64,000 bases of DNA, from positions 127,050,752 through 127,114,751 of the forward strand of contig NC_134364.1 in NCBI RefSeq assembly GCF_048569485.1. Reading direction: 5' to 3'. Both the position numbers and the translations under genes were made by a program. The notes beneath the pieces are model-generated. The model was not told where the DNA came from. It made no database searches and saw only the letters and a list, made by a program, of their open reading frames with translations. This DNA is from Anomaloglossus baeobatrachus. Its lineage: Eukaryota; Chordata; Amphibia; Anura; Aromobatidae. Positions 46,601-57,600 of this stretch are shown here, piece after piece (the stretch's first letter is position 1; every line of letters starts with the position of its first letter).

Positions 46601-49600
46601 CTGGTGATGGATAGGTGGTGTTCTCAGTGATGTCACCGCTGATCTCTGGTGATGGATAGGAGGTGTTCTCAGTGATGTCACCGCTGATCTCTGGTGATGG
46701 ATAGGAGGTGTTCTCAGTGATGTCACTGCTGATCTCTGGTGATGGATAGGAGGTGTTCTCAGTGATGTCACCGCTGATCTCTGGTGATGGATAGGAGGTG
46801 TTCTCAGTGATGTCACCGCTGATCTCTGGTGATGGATAGGTGGTGTTCTCAGTGATGTCACTGCTGATCTCTGGTGATGGATAGGAGGTGTTCTCAGTGA
46901 TGTCACCGCTGATCTCTGGTGATGGATAGGAGGTGTTCTCAGTGATGTCACTGCTGATCTCTGGTGATGGATAGGAGGTGTTCTCAGTGATGTCACTGCT
47001 GATCTCTGGTGATGGATAGGAGATGTTCTCAGTGATGTCACCGCTGATCTCTGGTGATGGATAGGCGGTGTTCTCAGTGATGTCACCGCTGATCTCTGGT
47101 GATGGATAGGAGGTGTTCTCAGTGATGTTACTGATGGATAGGCGGTGTTCTCAGTGACGTCACCGCTGATCTCTGGTGATGGATAGGCGGTGTTCTCAGT
47201 GATGTCACTGCTGATCTCTAGTGATGGATAGGAGGTGTTCTCAGTGACGTCACCGCTGATCTCTGGTGATGGATAGGAGGTGTTCTCAGTGATGTCACTG
47301 CTGATCTCTAGTGATGGATAGGAGGTGTTCTCAGTGACGTCACCGCTGATCTCTGGTGATGGATAGGAGGTGTTCTCAGTGATGTCACTGCTGATCTCTG
47401 GTGATGGATAGGAGGTGTTCTCAGTGACGTCACCGCTGATCTCTGGTGATGGATAGGAGGTGTTCTCAGTGATGTCACTGCTGATCTCTGGTGATGGATA
47501 GGTGGTGTTCTCAGTGATGTCACCTCTGATCTCTGGTGATGGATAGGAGGTGTTCTCAGTGATGTCACCTCTGATCTCTGGTGATGGATAGGAGGTGTTC
47601 TCAGTGATGTCACTGCTGATCTCTGGTGATGGATAGGCGGTGTTCTCAGTGATGTCACCGCTGGTCTCTGGTGATGTCACCGCTGGTCTCTGGTGATGTC
47701 ACCGCTGGTCTCTGGTGATGTCACCGCTGGTCTCTGGTGATGTCACCGCTGGTCTCTGGTGATGTCACCGCTGGTCTCTGGTGATGTCACCGCTGGTCTC
47801 TGGTGATGTCACCGCTGGTCTCTGGTGATGGATAGGAGGTGTTCTCGTGATGTCACTGCTGATCTCTGGTGATGGATAGGCGGTGTTCTCAGTGATGTCA
47901 CTGCTGATCTCTGGTGATGGATAGGCGGTGTTCTCAGTGATGTCACCGCTGGTCTCTGGTGATGTCACCGCTGGTCTCTGGTGATGTCACCGCTGGTCTC
48001 TGGTGATGGATAGGTGGTGTTCTCAGTGATGTCACCGCTGGTCTCTGGTGATGTCACCGCTGGTCTCTGGTGTCCTCTCAGTCAGCAGGACGCTCAGGAG
48101 TTTCTGAAGTTTTTCATGGACAGAATTCATACAGAAATCAACAGGAAGTGCAGGAAATCTCCCAGCATCCTCTCTGATGTCAGGCGTCCCATATCTGTGG
48201 AGCCCACTGACTCTCTCAGGTAACGGGGTGTCTCCATGTTTTGGGGTCTGTCGGGGGAGGGTCTATGTCATGGGGCTCTGACTTGTGGCTTCTTTCTTCT
48301 TAGTGATGATGAGCGAGCCAATCATATGTGGAAGAAGTACCTGGAGCGCGAGGACAGTAAGGTGGTCGGTACGTCAGTGGTCGGGGGCAGCACTCACCGG
48401 GGCTCAGGTCACTGATCTCTTACACTCCATTCACCAACAAAGATGCTGAACAATTTTCACTAGTATAGCAGGTGTGATGGCAGCTCTGGAGGTGAGTTGA
48501 GGGTAATTGCTGTGATTGCAGCTCTGAAGCTGAATGGATTGTAACAGCAATCAGTGTAGCTCTGGAGGTGAGTTGAAGACAACTGCTGAGTTTAGCTCTG
48601 GAGGTGAATTGAGGGTAACTGCTGTGATTGCAGCTCTGGAGGTGAGTGGAGTGCAACTGCTGTGATTGCAGCTTTGAAGGTGAGTGGAGTCCAAATGCTG
48701 TGATTGCAGCTCTGAAGGTGAGTGGAGGGTAATGATTGTGATTGAAGCTGTGGAGGTGAGTGGAGGGTACCTGCTGAGTGCAACTGTGGAGGTGATTGCA
48801 GCTCTGGAGGTGAGTGGAGGGTACCTGGTGAGTGCAGCTGTGGAGGTGAGTGGAGGGTACCTGCTGAGTGCAGCGGTGGAGGTGAGTGCAGTTGTGGAGG
48901 TGAGTGGAGGGTACTTGCTGAGTGCAGCTGTGGAGGTGAGTGGAGGGTACCTGGTGAGTGCAGCTGTGGAGGTGAGTGGAGGGTACCTGCTGAGTGCAGC
49001 TGTGGAGGTGAGTGCAGCTGTGGAGGTGAGTGTACAGTGCTGCTGTGTGCGGTGCAGCTGTGGAGGTGAGTGCAGCTGTGGAGGTGAGTGCATAGTGCTG
49101 CTGTGTGCGGTGCAGCTGTGGAGGTGAGTGCAGCTGTGGAGGTGCGTGCATAGTGCTGCTGTGTGCGGTGCAGCTGTGGAGGTGAGTGCAGCTGTGGAGG
49201 TGAGTGCATAGTACTGCTGTGTGCGGTGCAGCTGTGGAGGTGAGTGCATAGTGCTGCTGTGTGTGGTGCAGCTGTGGAGGTGAGAGCAGCTGTGGAGGTG
49301 CGTGCATAGTGCTGCTGTGGAGGTGCGTGCTGCTGTGTGCGGTGCAGCTGTGGAGGTGTGTGCATAGTGCTGCTGTGTGCGGTGCAGCTGTGGAGGTGAG
49401 TGCAGCTGTGGAGGTGAGTGCATAGTGCTGCTGTGTGCGGTGCAGCTGTGGAGGTGCGTGCATAGTGCTGCTGTGTGCGGTACAGCTGTGGAGGTGCGTG
49501 CATAGTGCTGCTGTGTGCGGTACAGCTGTGGAGGTGAGTGCATAGTGCTGCTGTGTGCGGTGCAGCTGTGGAGGTGCGTGCATATTGCTGCTGTGTGCGG

Positions 49601-52600
49601 TGCAGCTGTGGAGGTGCGTGCATAGTGCTGCTGTGTGCGGTGCAGCTGTGGAGGTGAGTGCATAGTGATGCTGTGTGCGGTGCAGCTGTGGAGGTGCGTG
49701 CATAGTGCTGCTGTGTGCGGTGCAGCTGTGGAGGTGGGTGCATAGTGCTGTGTGCGGTGCAGCTGTGGAGGTGGGTACATAGTGCTGCTGTGTGCTGTGC
49801 AGCTGTGAAGGTGAGTGCAGCTGTGGAGGTGAGTGCATAGTGCTGCTGTGTGCGGTGCAGCTGTGGAGGTGAGTGCATAGTGCTGCTGTGTGCGGTGCAG
49901 CTGTGGAGGTGAGTGCAGCTGTGGAGGTGCGTGCATAGTGCTGCTGTGTGCGGTGCAGCTGTGGAGGTGAGTGCAGCTGTGGAGGTGAGTGCATAGTACT
50001 GCTGTGTGCGGTGCAGCTGTGGAGGTGAGTGCATAGTGCTGCTGTGTGTGGTGCAGCTGTGGAGGTGAGTGCAGCTGTGGAGGTGCGTGCATAGTGCTGC
50101 TGTGGAGGTGAGTGCAGCTGTGGAGGTGCGTGCTGCTGTGTGCGGTGCAGCTGTGGAGGTGTGTGCATAGTGCTGCTGTGTGCGGTGCAGCTGTGGAGGT
50201 GAGTGCAGCTGTGGAGGTGAGTGCATAGTGCTGCTGTGTGCGGTGCAGCTGTGGAGGTGCGTGCATAGTGCTGCTGTGTGCGGTACAGCTGTGGAGGTGC
50301 GTGCATAGTGCTGCTGTGTGCGGTACAGCTGTGGAGGTGAGTGCATAGTGCTGCTGTGTGCGGTGCAGCTGTGGAGGTGCGTGCATATTGCTGCTGTGTG
50401 CGGTGCAGCTGTGGAGGTGCGTGCATAGTGCTGCTGTGTGCGGTGCAGCTGTGGAGGTGAGTGCATAGTGATGCTGTGTGCGGTGCAGCTGTGGAGGTGC
50501 GTGCATAGTGCTGCTGTGTGCGGTGCAGCTGTGGAGGTGGGTGCATAGTGCTGTGTGCGGTGCAGCTGTGGAGGTGGGTACATAGTGCTGCTGTGTGCTG
50601 TGCAGCTGTGAAGGTGAGTGCAGCTGTGGAGGTGAGTGCATAGTGCTGCTGTGTGCGGTGCAGCTGTGGAGGTGGGTGCATAGTGCTGCTTTGTGCGGTG
50701 CAGCTGTGGAGGTGCGTGCATAGTGCTGCTGTGTGCGGTGCAGCTGTGGAGGTGGGTGCATAGTGCTGCTGTGTGCGGTGCAGCTGTGGAGGTGAGTGCA
50801 GCTGTGGAGGTGGGTGCATAGTGCTGCTGTGTGCGGTGCAGCTGTGGAGGTGGGTGCATAGTGCTGCTGTGTGCGGTGCAGCTGTGGAGGTGCGTGCATA
50901 GTGCTGCTGTGTGCGGTGCAGCTGTGGAGGTGGGTGCATAGTGCTGCTGTGTGCGGTGCAGCTGTGGAGGTGAGTGCAGCTGTGGAGGTGAGTGCATAGT
51001 GCTGCTGTGTGTGGTGCAGCTGGGGAGGTGCGTGCATAGTGCTGCTGTGTGCGGTGCAGCTGTGGAGGTGTGTGCATAGTGCTGCTGTGTGCGGTGCTGC
51101 TGTGGAGGTGGGTGCATAGTGCTGCTGTGTGCGGTGCAGCTGTGGAGGTGGGTGCATAGTGCTGCTGTGTGCGGTGCAGCTGTGGAGGTGGGTGCATAGT
51201 GCTGCTGTGTGCGGTGCAGCTGTGGAGGTGGGTGCATAGTGCTGCTGTGTGCGGTGCAGCTGTGGAGGTGGGTGCATAGTGCTGCTGTGTGCGGTGCAGC
51301 TGTGGAGGTGGGTGCATAGTGCTGCTGTGTGCGGTGCAGCTGTGGAGGTGGGTGCATAGTGCTGCTGTGTGCGGTGCAGCTGTGGAGGTGGGTGTATAGT
51401 GCTGCTGTGTGCGGTGCAGCTGTGGAGGTGCGTGCATAGTGCTGCTGTGTGCGGTGCAGCTGTGGAGGTGGGTGCATAGTGCTGCTGTGTGCGGTTCAGC
51501 TGTGGAGGTGAGTGCAGCTGTGGAGGTGGGTGCATAGTGCTGCTGTGTGCGGTGCAGCGCTCTCCTGACTCTTGCCTCCTCTGCAGATCTGTTTGTGGGG
51601 CAGCTGCGGAGCTGCCTGAGCTGCCAGTGCTGCGGTCACCGCTCGCCCACCTTTGAGGTGTTCTGTGATCTGTCCCTTCCCATCCCCAAGGTGAGTAAAT
51701 GGCCGATGCCTAAAGGGGGCGCTGTCCTCTGAGCTGAGGTGCGGCAGTGCACGGTGCTCTCTAGCACCTCCTGGAGGTTGTCTCGTGTCCTGCAGCGGCC
51801 GCACATTCCTGGGTTGTTCATTATTACGGCTAATGCCTGGCCTGTAACCTAGGACTGCGATATTACATGGGACTGCAGACGACATTGGTGGTGTGAGATG
51901 GGACTGCAGGTTACATGGGACTGTTTGGGTGGTGATGTGTCAGCACTATATTTTTAACCCCTTGTTCCCGTCTTCTCTCTGCAGAAAGGCCTTAGCGGGG
52001 GGAAGGTTTCCCTCCTGGACTGCCTCACCCTCTTCACCAAGGAGGAGGAGCTGAATTCAGAGAACGCCCCGGTAATGGCGCTGGGGGCTGCGTACACGTA
52101 ACGGGGGCGCGGTGCCGGCACGTAATAACCGTATCACGTCTCTGACAGGTCTGTGACCGCTGCCGGCAGAGGACAAAAAGCACAAAGAAGCTGAGCGTGC
52201 AGCGCTTCCCCCGCATCCTCGTCCTGCGTATCCAGCCCTCGTGCAGCAGGGGGCGCCGCTCGCCTCTGCCTATATACAGCTCCATCCGCTCTCAGGCACC
52301 AGCCTGTACCGCCATGTTTATTTTCCTTAACTCTTCACCTCCCAGACCTGAACAGATTCTCCACCACCCGGTTCTCCATAAAGAAGTGCTCAGTGTTCGT
52401 GGATTTCCCACTGCACAGACTCAACCTAAAGGAATTCGCCAGCGAGAAAGCCGGTACGGGGGCGGGGCAGGTGTATATATGTATACCCCCGGGGGGGCCG
52501 GAGCTGCACTCTCACTCCTGGGATATCACACTAATCCCTCCTGTCCGGATCTGCACTCTCAGGTCTCAGCTCCGGATTAGGATTATTAAGTGAAGTTTTT

Positions 52601-53566
52601 GCAGATTATGGAAGAAAGTCACCTGCAGCCGCACAAGTCGGAAAGGAGTGAGGAGCGGGGGCATCACCCGGTGCCGTGGCGGGGGCATCACCCGGTGCCG
52701 TGGCGGGGGCATCACCCGGTGCCGTGGCGGGGGCATCACCCGGTGCCGTGGCGGGGGCATCACCCGGTGCCGTGGCGGGGGCATCACCCGGTGCCGTGGC
52801 GGGATTACTCAGTGTTTGGCGTGATAGGGGGCTCTCTCAGTGCTTTGGTGTGGCGGTGGGATCACCCGATGCTCTGGTGGGTCAAGGAAATCCCCAATGC
52901 TCTGGTGGGGCGTGGGGGATCACTCTGTGCTCTGGTGTGGCAAGGAAATCACCTGGTGTCTGGCGTGGAGGGGGGCTCTCCCGGTGCTCTGGCGGGACGG
53001 GGGGGCTCTCCCGGTGCTCTGGCGGGACGGGGGGGCTCTCCCGGTGCTCTGGCGGGACGGGGGGGCTCTCCCGGTGCTCTGGCGTGGCGGGGGGCTCTCC
53101 CGGTGCTCTGGCGTGGCGGGGGGCTCTCCCGGTGCTCTGGCGTGGCGGGGGGCTCTCCCGGTGCTCTGGCGTGGCGGGGGGCTCTCCCGGTGCTCTGGCG
53201 TGGTACCTGTGGTTTCCTTGGTGTCACACATGGCCGGAGGCTCGGAGTCGTGTGATCGCCCGTTTAGCTGCCTCTGTCCATTGCTTTGCAGGGAGTCCTG
53301 TGTACAACCTCTACGCTCTGTGCAATCACTCGGGCAGCGTGCACTATGGACACTACACGGCCTACTGTAAGGACCGTTCCGGATGGTTTGCTTACAACGA
53401 CTCCCGGTCAGTCCCGCCTCCTCCTCCGTCTTCAGCCGCCCACCAGACCCCGGGGTAACGTCTCCTTCTCTTCCGCAGGGTCAGTCCCATCACCGAGGCT
53501 CAGGTGCAGTCCAGCGAGGCCTACGTCCTGTTCTACCAGCTCGAGGACACTGGAATAAAGAAGTGA
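43620..53566 (+). CDS. usp21: Ubiquitin carboxyl-terminal hydrolase 21
   Basis: Cysteine deubiquitinase of the USP family; human USP21 removes ubiquitin from histone H2A and signalling proteins. Coding exons: 43,595-44,171 (start ATG 43,620), 44,343-44,580, 44,650-44,703, 44,865-44,988, 45,075-45,187, 48,082-48,219, 48,304-48,368, 51,587-51,690, 51,985-52,071, 52,149-52,227, 52,346-52,453, 53,292-53,406 and 53,479-53,566. Catalytic Cys is in GNT|CFLN (44,865). QQDAQEFL, zinc-ligand pairs CLSCQCC and CDRC, the His box in HYGHYTAYC and YNDSRVSP follow in order, as in human. The N-terminal exons keep USP21 motifs (QASE, LRPLPP, RSKSVS, LRRSSSL) but in different frames, and exon 45,075 carries one surplus base before VITSLW. 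Exons from 48,082 on are in frame. Identity is certain. Whether the breaks are real is not settled; assembly error is favoured. Confidence 0.93.
44207..44268. repeat. Inverted pair of ZNF143-like motifs in a usp21 intron
   Basis: ACTACAACTCCCAGCATGC (44,207-44,225) and its exact reverse complement (44,250-44,268) flank a 24-base loop. Each arm matches the ACTACAA-TTCCCAG-ATGC core bound by ZNF143 with THAP11. In amphibian DNA the same word is also spread by repeats, so this may be a small inverted-repeat element, not a selected site. Confidence 0.7.
45225..48060. repeat. Minisatellite, 45-bp unit, in a usp21 intron
   Basis: About 60 units of GATGTCACCGCTGATCTCTG, GTGATGGATAGG and a variable AGG, CGG or TGG trinucleotide, then TGTTCTCAGT. 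It fills the 2.9-kb intron between exons 45,075-45,187 and 48,082-48,219. Near 47,655-47,830 and 47,945-48,075 the unit shortens to about 22 bp (GATGTCACCGCTGGTCTCTG). The same 45-bp unit forms a separate array at 61,633-63,640. Confidence 0.97.
48476..51556. repeat. Minisatellite, 38-40-bp unit, in a usp21 intron
   Basis: About 75 units of GCATAGTGCTGCTGTGTGCG, GTGCAGCTGTGGAG and GTGAGT, GTGCGT or GTGGGT, plus shorter units GTGAGTGCAGCTGTGGAG. The left 400 bp is a diverged, longer form (GTGATTGCAGCTCTGGAG, GGTACCTGCTGAGTGCAG). It occupies nearly all of the intron 48,369-51,586. Higher-order duplication of about 803 bp is visible. Confidence 0.96.
52655..52805. repeat. Minisatellite, 24-bp unit, six copies, in a usp21 intron
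   Basis: Perfect units of GGGGGCATCACCCGGTGCCG and TGGC between exons 52,346-52,453 and 53,292-53,406. CACCCGGTG is itself palindromic. The following 52,806-52,960 is a degraded form of similar words (GATCACCCGATGCTCTGGTG). Confidence 0.92.
52963..53205. repeat. G-rich minisatellite, 29-30-bp unit, in a usp21 intron
   Basis: About eight units of GGGGGGCTCTCCCGGTGCTC with TGGCGGGACGG or TGGCGTGGCGG, in the same intron as the 24-bp array. On the transcribed (+) strand it is G-rich, unlike the C-rich arrays of ufc1 and usp21 intron 1. Confidence 0.92.
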
Positions 53567-53652
53567 GAAGCTCCTCTGGGGCGGGGCTATAATGTCAGCT
53601 GACAGGCCGATAAACCAATGGGATTGGCCGCTGTTCTTCATGTGATAGAAGC

Positions 53653-53658
53653 AATAAA
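53653..53658 (+). terminator. usp21 polyadenylation signal
   Basis: AATAAA in GAAGCAATAAAGAG, 86 bases after the usp21 stop codon, with G/T-rich sequence (GTGAGGCGATGTGGACTGTT) downstream. It gives a 3' UTR of about 110 bases. Confidence 0.75.
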
Positions 53659-53679
53659 GAGTCGGTCACACTAGACCGG

Positions 53680-54689
53680 AGACTGTGAGGCGATGTGGAC
53701 TGTTCCTGGGACCTCGTGGGTGTGCGGAGCTTTCAGGTCAGGTCTGATCGCACCTCCCCCGTGGAACCACAAGTCCCAGCCGGTTCGGTGATAGCTTTAC
53801 TGTTTACCAGGATTGGACTCAAAATAGAGAAATTGCACCTTTTAAATGTAATATGGCTGCCATTACTGCTCCCACCCAGCTTTCCTAGAGCCCAGAATAG
53901 CAACCAGTATGGCTGCCCCAGGGGACACCGCAGGAGTGCAGAAAAGCTGGATGAGCCTCAGAATGGACATGCTGACTATCTCCCCCGCTCAGGAGAGAAG
54001 GACTGGTCCACTCAAGGACTGGTGTATACTGGGGGGACTGGTGTATACTGGGGGGACTGGTGTATACTGGGGGGACTGGTGTATACCTCAGCCCCTGTGT
54101 ACGTTGTGTGTGCGGTTGTGTCCATCACTGCCCCCCACATGACGCAAGCGCTGTCTGTCACCCCAATTACATTTTTGGTACAGAAATGTTTCTATATAAA
54201 ACCCTGAGACTCGGGGGGCGCAAAGTAAACATCTCGTACACCCCAGAAATGTGTCCGTGTGGTCAGTGAGAGAAGACGCAGTACTGTCACCCGACCACCG
54301 GGGGCAGCGCTGACCGGGAACTCCGCACTGCAAGTATGTACTGAATGGCTGCACTACGAATAGCCATCGCCTGACCCCCAAATATTGCCCTGCCCCCCCA
54401 AATATTGCCCTGCCCCCCCAAATATTGCCCTGCCCCCTGAATATTACCGTGCACTCGAGTATCAGTGCCCTGCACCCCGAATATTATCCTGCCCCCCCGA
54501 GTATTACCCTGCACCCCGACTATTGCCCTGCCCCCCGAGTATCAGTGCCCTGCAACCCGAGTATTGCCCTGCCCCTGAGTATCATTGCCCTGCCCCCCTA
54601 AATATTAGACTGCCCCCTGAATATTACCCTGCACCCGAATATCCGTGCCCTGCACCCCGCATATTATCCTGCCCTGTGTGTGTGATGAA
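53680..54689. other. Region downstream of usp21 with two short arrays
   Basis: No gene is recognised. GGACTGGTGTATACTGGGG (19 bp) is repeated four times at about 54,017-54,087. A degenerate 18-22-bp C-rich repeat (ATATTGCCCTGCCCCCC, GAGTATCAGTGCCCTGCA) covers about 54,365-54,672. TATATAAAACC at about 54,193 resembles a TATA box but has no evident exon after it. Confidence 0.6.
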
Positions 54690-57600
54690 GGGCAGAGCCT
54701 GCGTGTGATAAGGAGGTGCGGAGCCTGCGTGTGATAAGGAGGTGCGGAGCCTGCGTGTGATGAGGAGGAGCGGGGCCTGCGTGTGATGAGGAGGAGCGGG
54801 GCCTGCGTGTGATAAGGAGGAGCGGGGCCTGCGTGTGATGAGGAGGAGCGGGGCCTGCGTGTGATGAGGAGGAGCGGGGCCTGCGTGTGATGAGGAGGAG
54901 CGGGGCCTGCGTGTGATGAGGAGGAGCGGGGCCTGCGTGTGATGAGGAGGAGCGGGGCCTGCGTGTGATGAGGAGGAGCGGGGCCTGCGTGTGATGAGGA
55001 GGAGCGGAGCCTGCGTGTGATGAGGAGGGGAGGAGCCTGCGTGTGATGAGGAGGAGGAGCGGGGCCTGCGTGTGATGAGGAGGAGGAGCGGAGCCTGCGT
55101 GTGATGAGGAGGAGCGGGGCCTGCGTGTGATGAGGAGGAGGAGCGGAGCCTGCGTGTGATGAGGAGGGGAGGAGCCTGCGTGTGATGAGGAGGAGCGGGG
55201 CCTGCGTGTGATGAGGAGGAGGAGCGGAGCTTGCGTGTGATGAGGAGGGGAGGAGCCTACGTGTGATGAGGAGGAGCGGAGCCTGCGTGTGATAAGGAGG
55301 AGCGGAGCCTGCGTGTGATGAGGAGGGGAGGAGCCTGCGTGTGATGAGGAGGAGGAGCGGGGCCTGCGTGTGATGAGGAGGAGGAGCGGAGCCTGCGTGT
55401 GATGAGAAGGAGCGGGGCCTGCGTGTGATGAGGAGGAGCGGAGCCTGCGTGTGATGAGGAGGAGCGGAGCCTGCGTGTGATGAGGAGGAGCGGAGCCTGC
55501 GTGTGATGAGGAGGGGAGGAGCCTGCGTGTGATGAGGAGGAGGAGCGGGGCCTGCGTGTGATGAGGAGGAGGAGCGGAGCCTGCGTGTGATGAGGAGGAG
55601 CGGAGCCTGCGTGTGATGAGGAGGAGCGGAGCCTGCGTGTGATGAGGAGGAGCGGGGCCTGCGTGTGATGAGGAGGAGCGGAGCCTGCGTGTGATGATGA
55701 GGAGGAGCGGAGCCTGCGTGTGATGAGGAGGGGAGGAGCCTGCGTGTGATGAGGAGGAGGAGCGGAGCCTGCGTGTGATGAGGAGGAGGAGCGGGGCCTG
55801 CGTGTGATGAGGAGGAGGAGCGGAGCCTGCGTGTGATGAGGAGGAGCGGGGCCTGCGTGTGATGAGGAGGAGGAGCGGAGCCTGCGTGTGATGAGGAGGG
55901 GAGGAGCTTGCGTGTGATGAGGAGGAGGAGCGGGGCCTGCGTGTGATGAGGAGGAGGAGCGGAGCCTGCGTGTGATGAGGAGTAGCGGAGCCTGCGTGTG
56001 ATGAGGAGAAGCGGAGCCTGCGTGTGATGAGGAGGGGAGGAGCCTGCGTGTGATGAGGAGGAGCGGAGCCTGCGTGTGATAAGGAGGAGCGGAGCCTGCG
56101 TGTGATGAGGAGGAGCGGAGCCTGCGTGTGATGAGGAGGAGGAGCGGAGCCTGCGTGTGATAAGGAGGAGCGGAGCCTGCGTGTGATGAGGAGGAGCGGA
56201 GCCTGCGTGTGATGAGGAGGAGGAGCGGAGCCTGCGTGTGATGAGGAGGGGAGGAGCCTGCGTGTGATGAGGAGGAGCGGGGCCTGCGTGTGATAAGGAG
56301 GAGCGGAGCCTGCGTGTGATGAGGAGGGGAGGAGCCTGCGTGTGATGAGGAGGGGAGGAGCCTGCGTGTGATGAGGAGGAGCGGGGCCTGCGTGTGATGA
56401 GGAGGGGAGGAGCCTGCGTGTGATGAGGAGGAGCGGAGCCTGCGTGTGATGAGGAGGAGCGGGGCCTGCGTGTGATGAGGAGGAGCGGAGCCTGCGTGTG
56501 ATGAGGAGGGGAGGAGCCTGCGTGTGATGAGGAGGAGCGGGGCCTGCGTGTGATGAGGAGGGGAGGAGCCTGCGTGTGATGAGGAGGAGCGGAGCCTGCG
56601 TGTGATGAGGAGGAGCGGGGCCTGCGTGTGATGAGGAGGGGAGCCTGCGTGTGATGAGGAGGAGGAGCGGAGCCTGCGTGTGATGAGGAGGAGCGGAGCC
56701 TGCGTGTGATGAGGAGGGGAGGAGCCTGCGTGTGATGAGGAGGAGCGGAGCCTGCGTGTGATGAGGAGGAGCGGGGCCTGCGTGTGATAAGGAGGAGCGG
56801 AGCCTGCGTGTGATGAGGAGGGGAGGAGCCTGCGTGTGATGAGGAGGAGCGGGGCCTGCGTGTGATGAGGAGGAGCGGAGCCTGCGTGTGATGAGGAGGA
56901 GCGGGGCCTGCGTGTGATGAGGAGGGGAGGAGCCTGCGTGTGATGAGGAGGAGCGGAGCCTGCGTGTGATGAGGAGGAGCGGGGCCTGCGTGTGATGAGG
57001 AGGAGCGGGGCCTGCGTGTGATGAGGAGGAGCGGAGCCTGCGTGTGATGAGGAGGAGCGGGGCCTGCGTGTGATGAGGAGGAGCGGGGCCTGCGTGTGAT
57101 GAGGAGGAGCGGAGCCTGCGTGTGATGAGGAGGAGCGGAGCCTGCGTGTGATGAGGAGGAGCGGAGCCTGCGTGTGATGATGAGGAGGAGCGGAGCCTGC
57201 GTGTGATGATGAGGAGGAGCGGAGCCTGCGTGTGATGAGGAGGAGCGGGGCCTGCGTGTGATGAGGAGGAGCGGAGTCTGCGTGTGATGAGGAGGAGCGG
57301 AGCCTGCGTGTGATGATGAGGAGGAGCGGGGCCTGCGTGTGATGATGAGGAGGAGCGGGGCCTGCGTGTGATGATGAGGAGGAGCGGAGCCTGCGTGTGA
57401 TGATGAGGAGGAGCGGAGCCTGCGTGTGATGAGGAGAAGCGGAGCCTGCGTGTGATGAGGAGGAGCGGAGCCTGCGTGTGATGAGGAGGGGAGGAGCCTG
57501 CGTGTGATGAGGAGGAGCGGGGCCTGCGTGTGATGAGGAGCGGAGCCTGCGTGTGATGAGGAGGAGCGGGGCCTGCGTGTGATGAGGAGGAGCGGGGCCT

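Noticed and set aside
46466-47680. Repeat arrays as possible CRISPR loci
   Set aside because: Units are directly adjacent with no unique spacers, no cas genes are present, and the locus is a vertebrate intron.
43620-53566. usp21 as a pseudogene
   Set aside because: Introns, splice sites, promoter and all catalytic motifs are kept, and similarity continues across each frame change. Old decay would have eroded these together. Assembly error fits better, though this is not proven.
54185-54230. TATATAAAACC as a promoter for a gene downstream of usp21
   Set aside because: No exon, start codon in context or recognisable protein follows before the next array.
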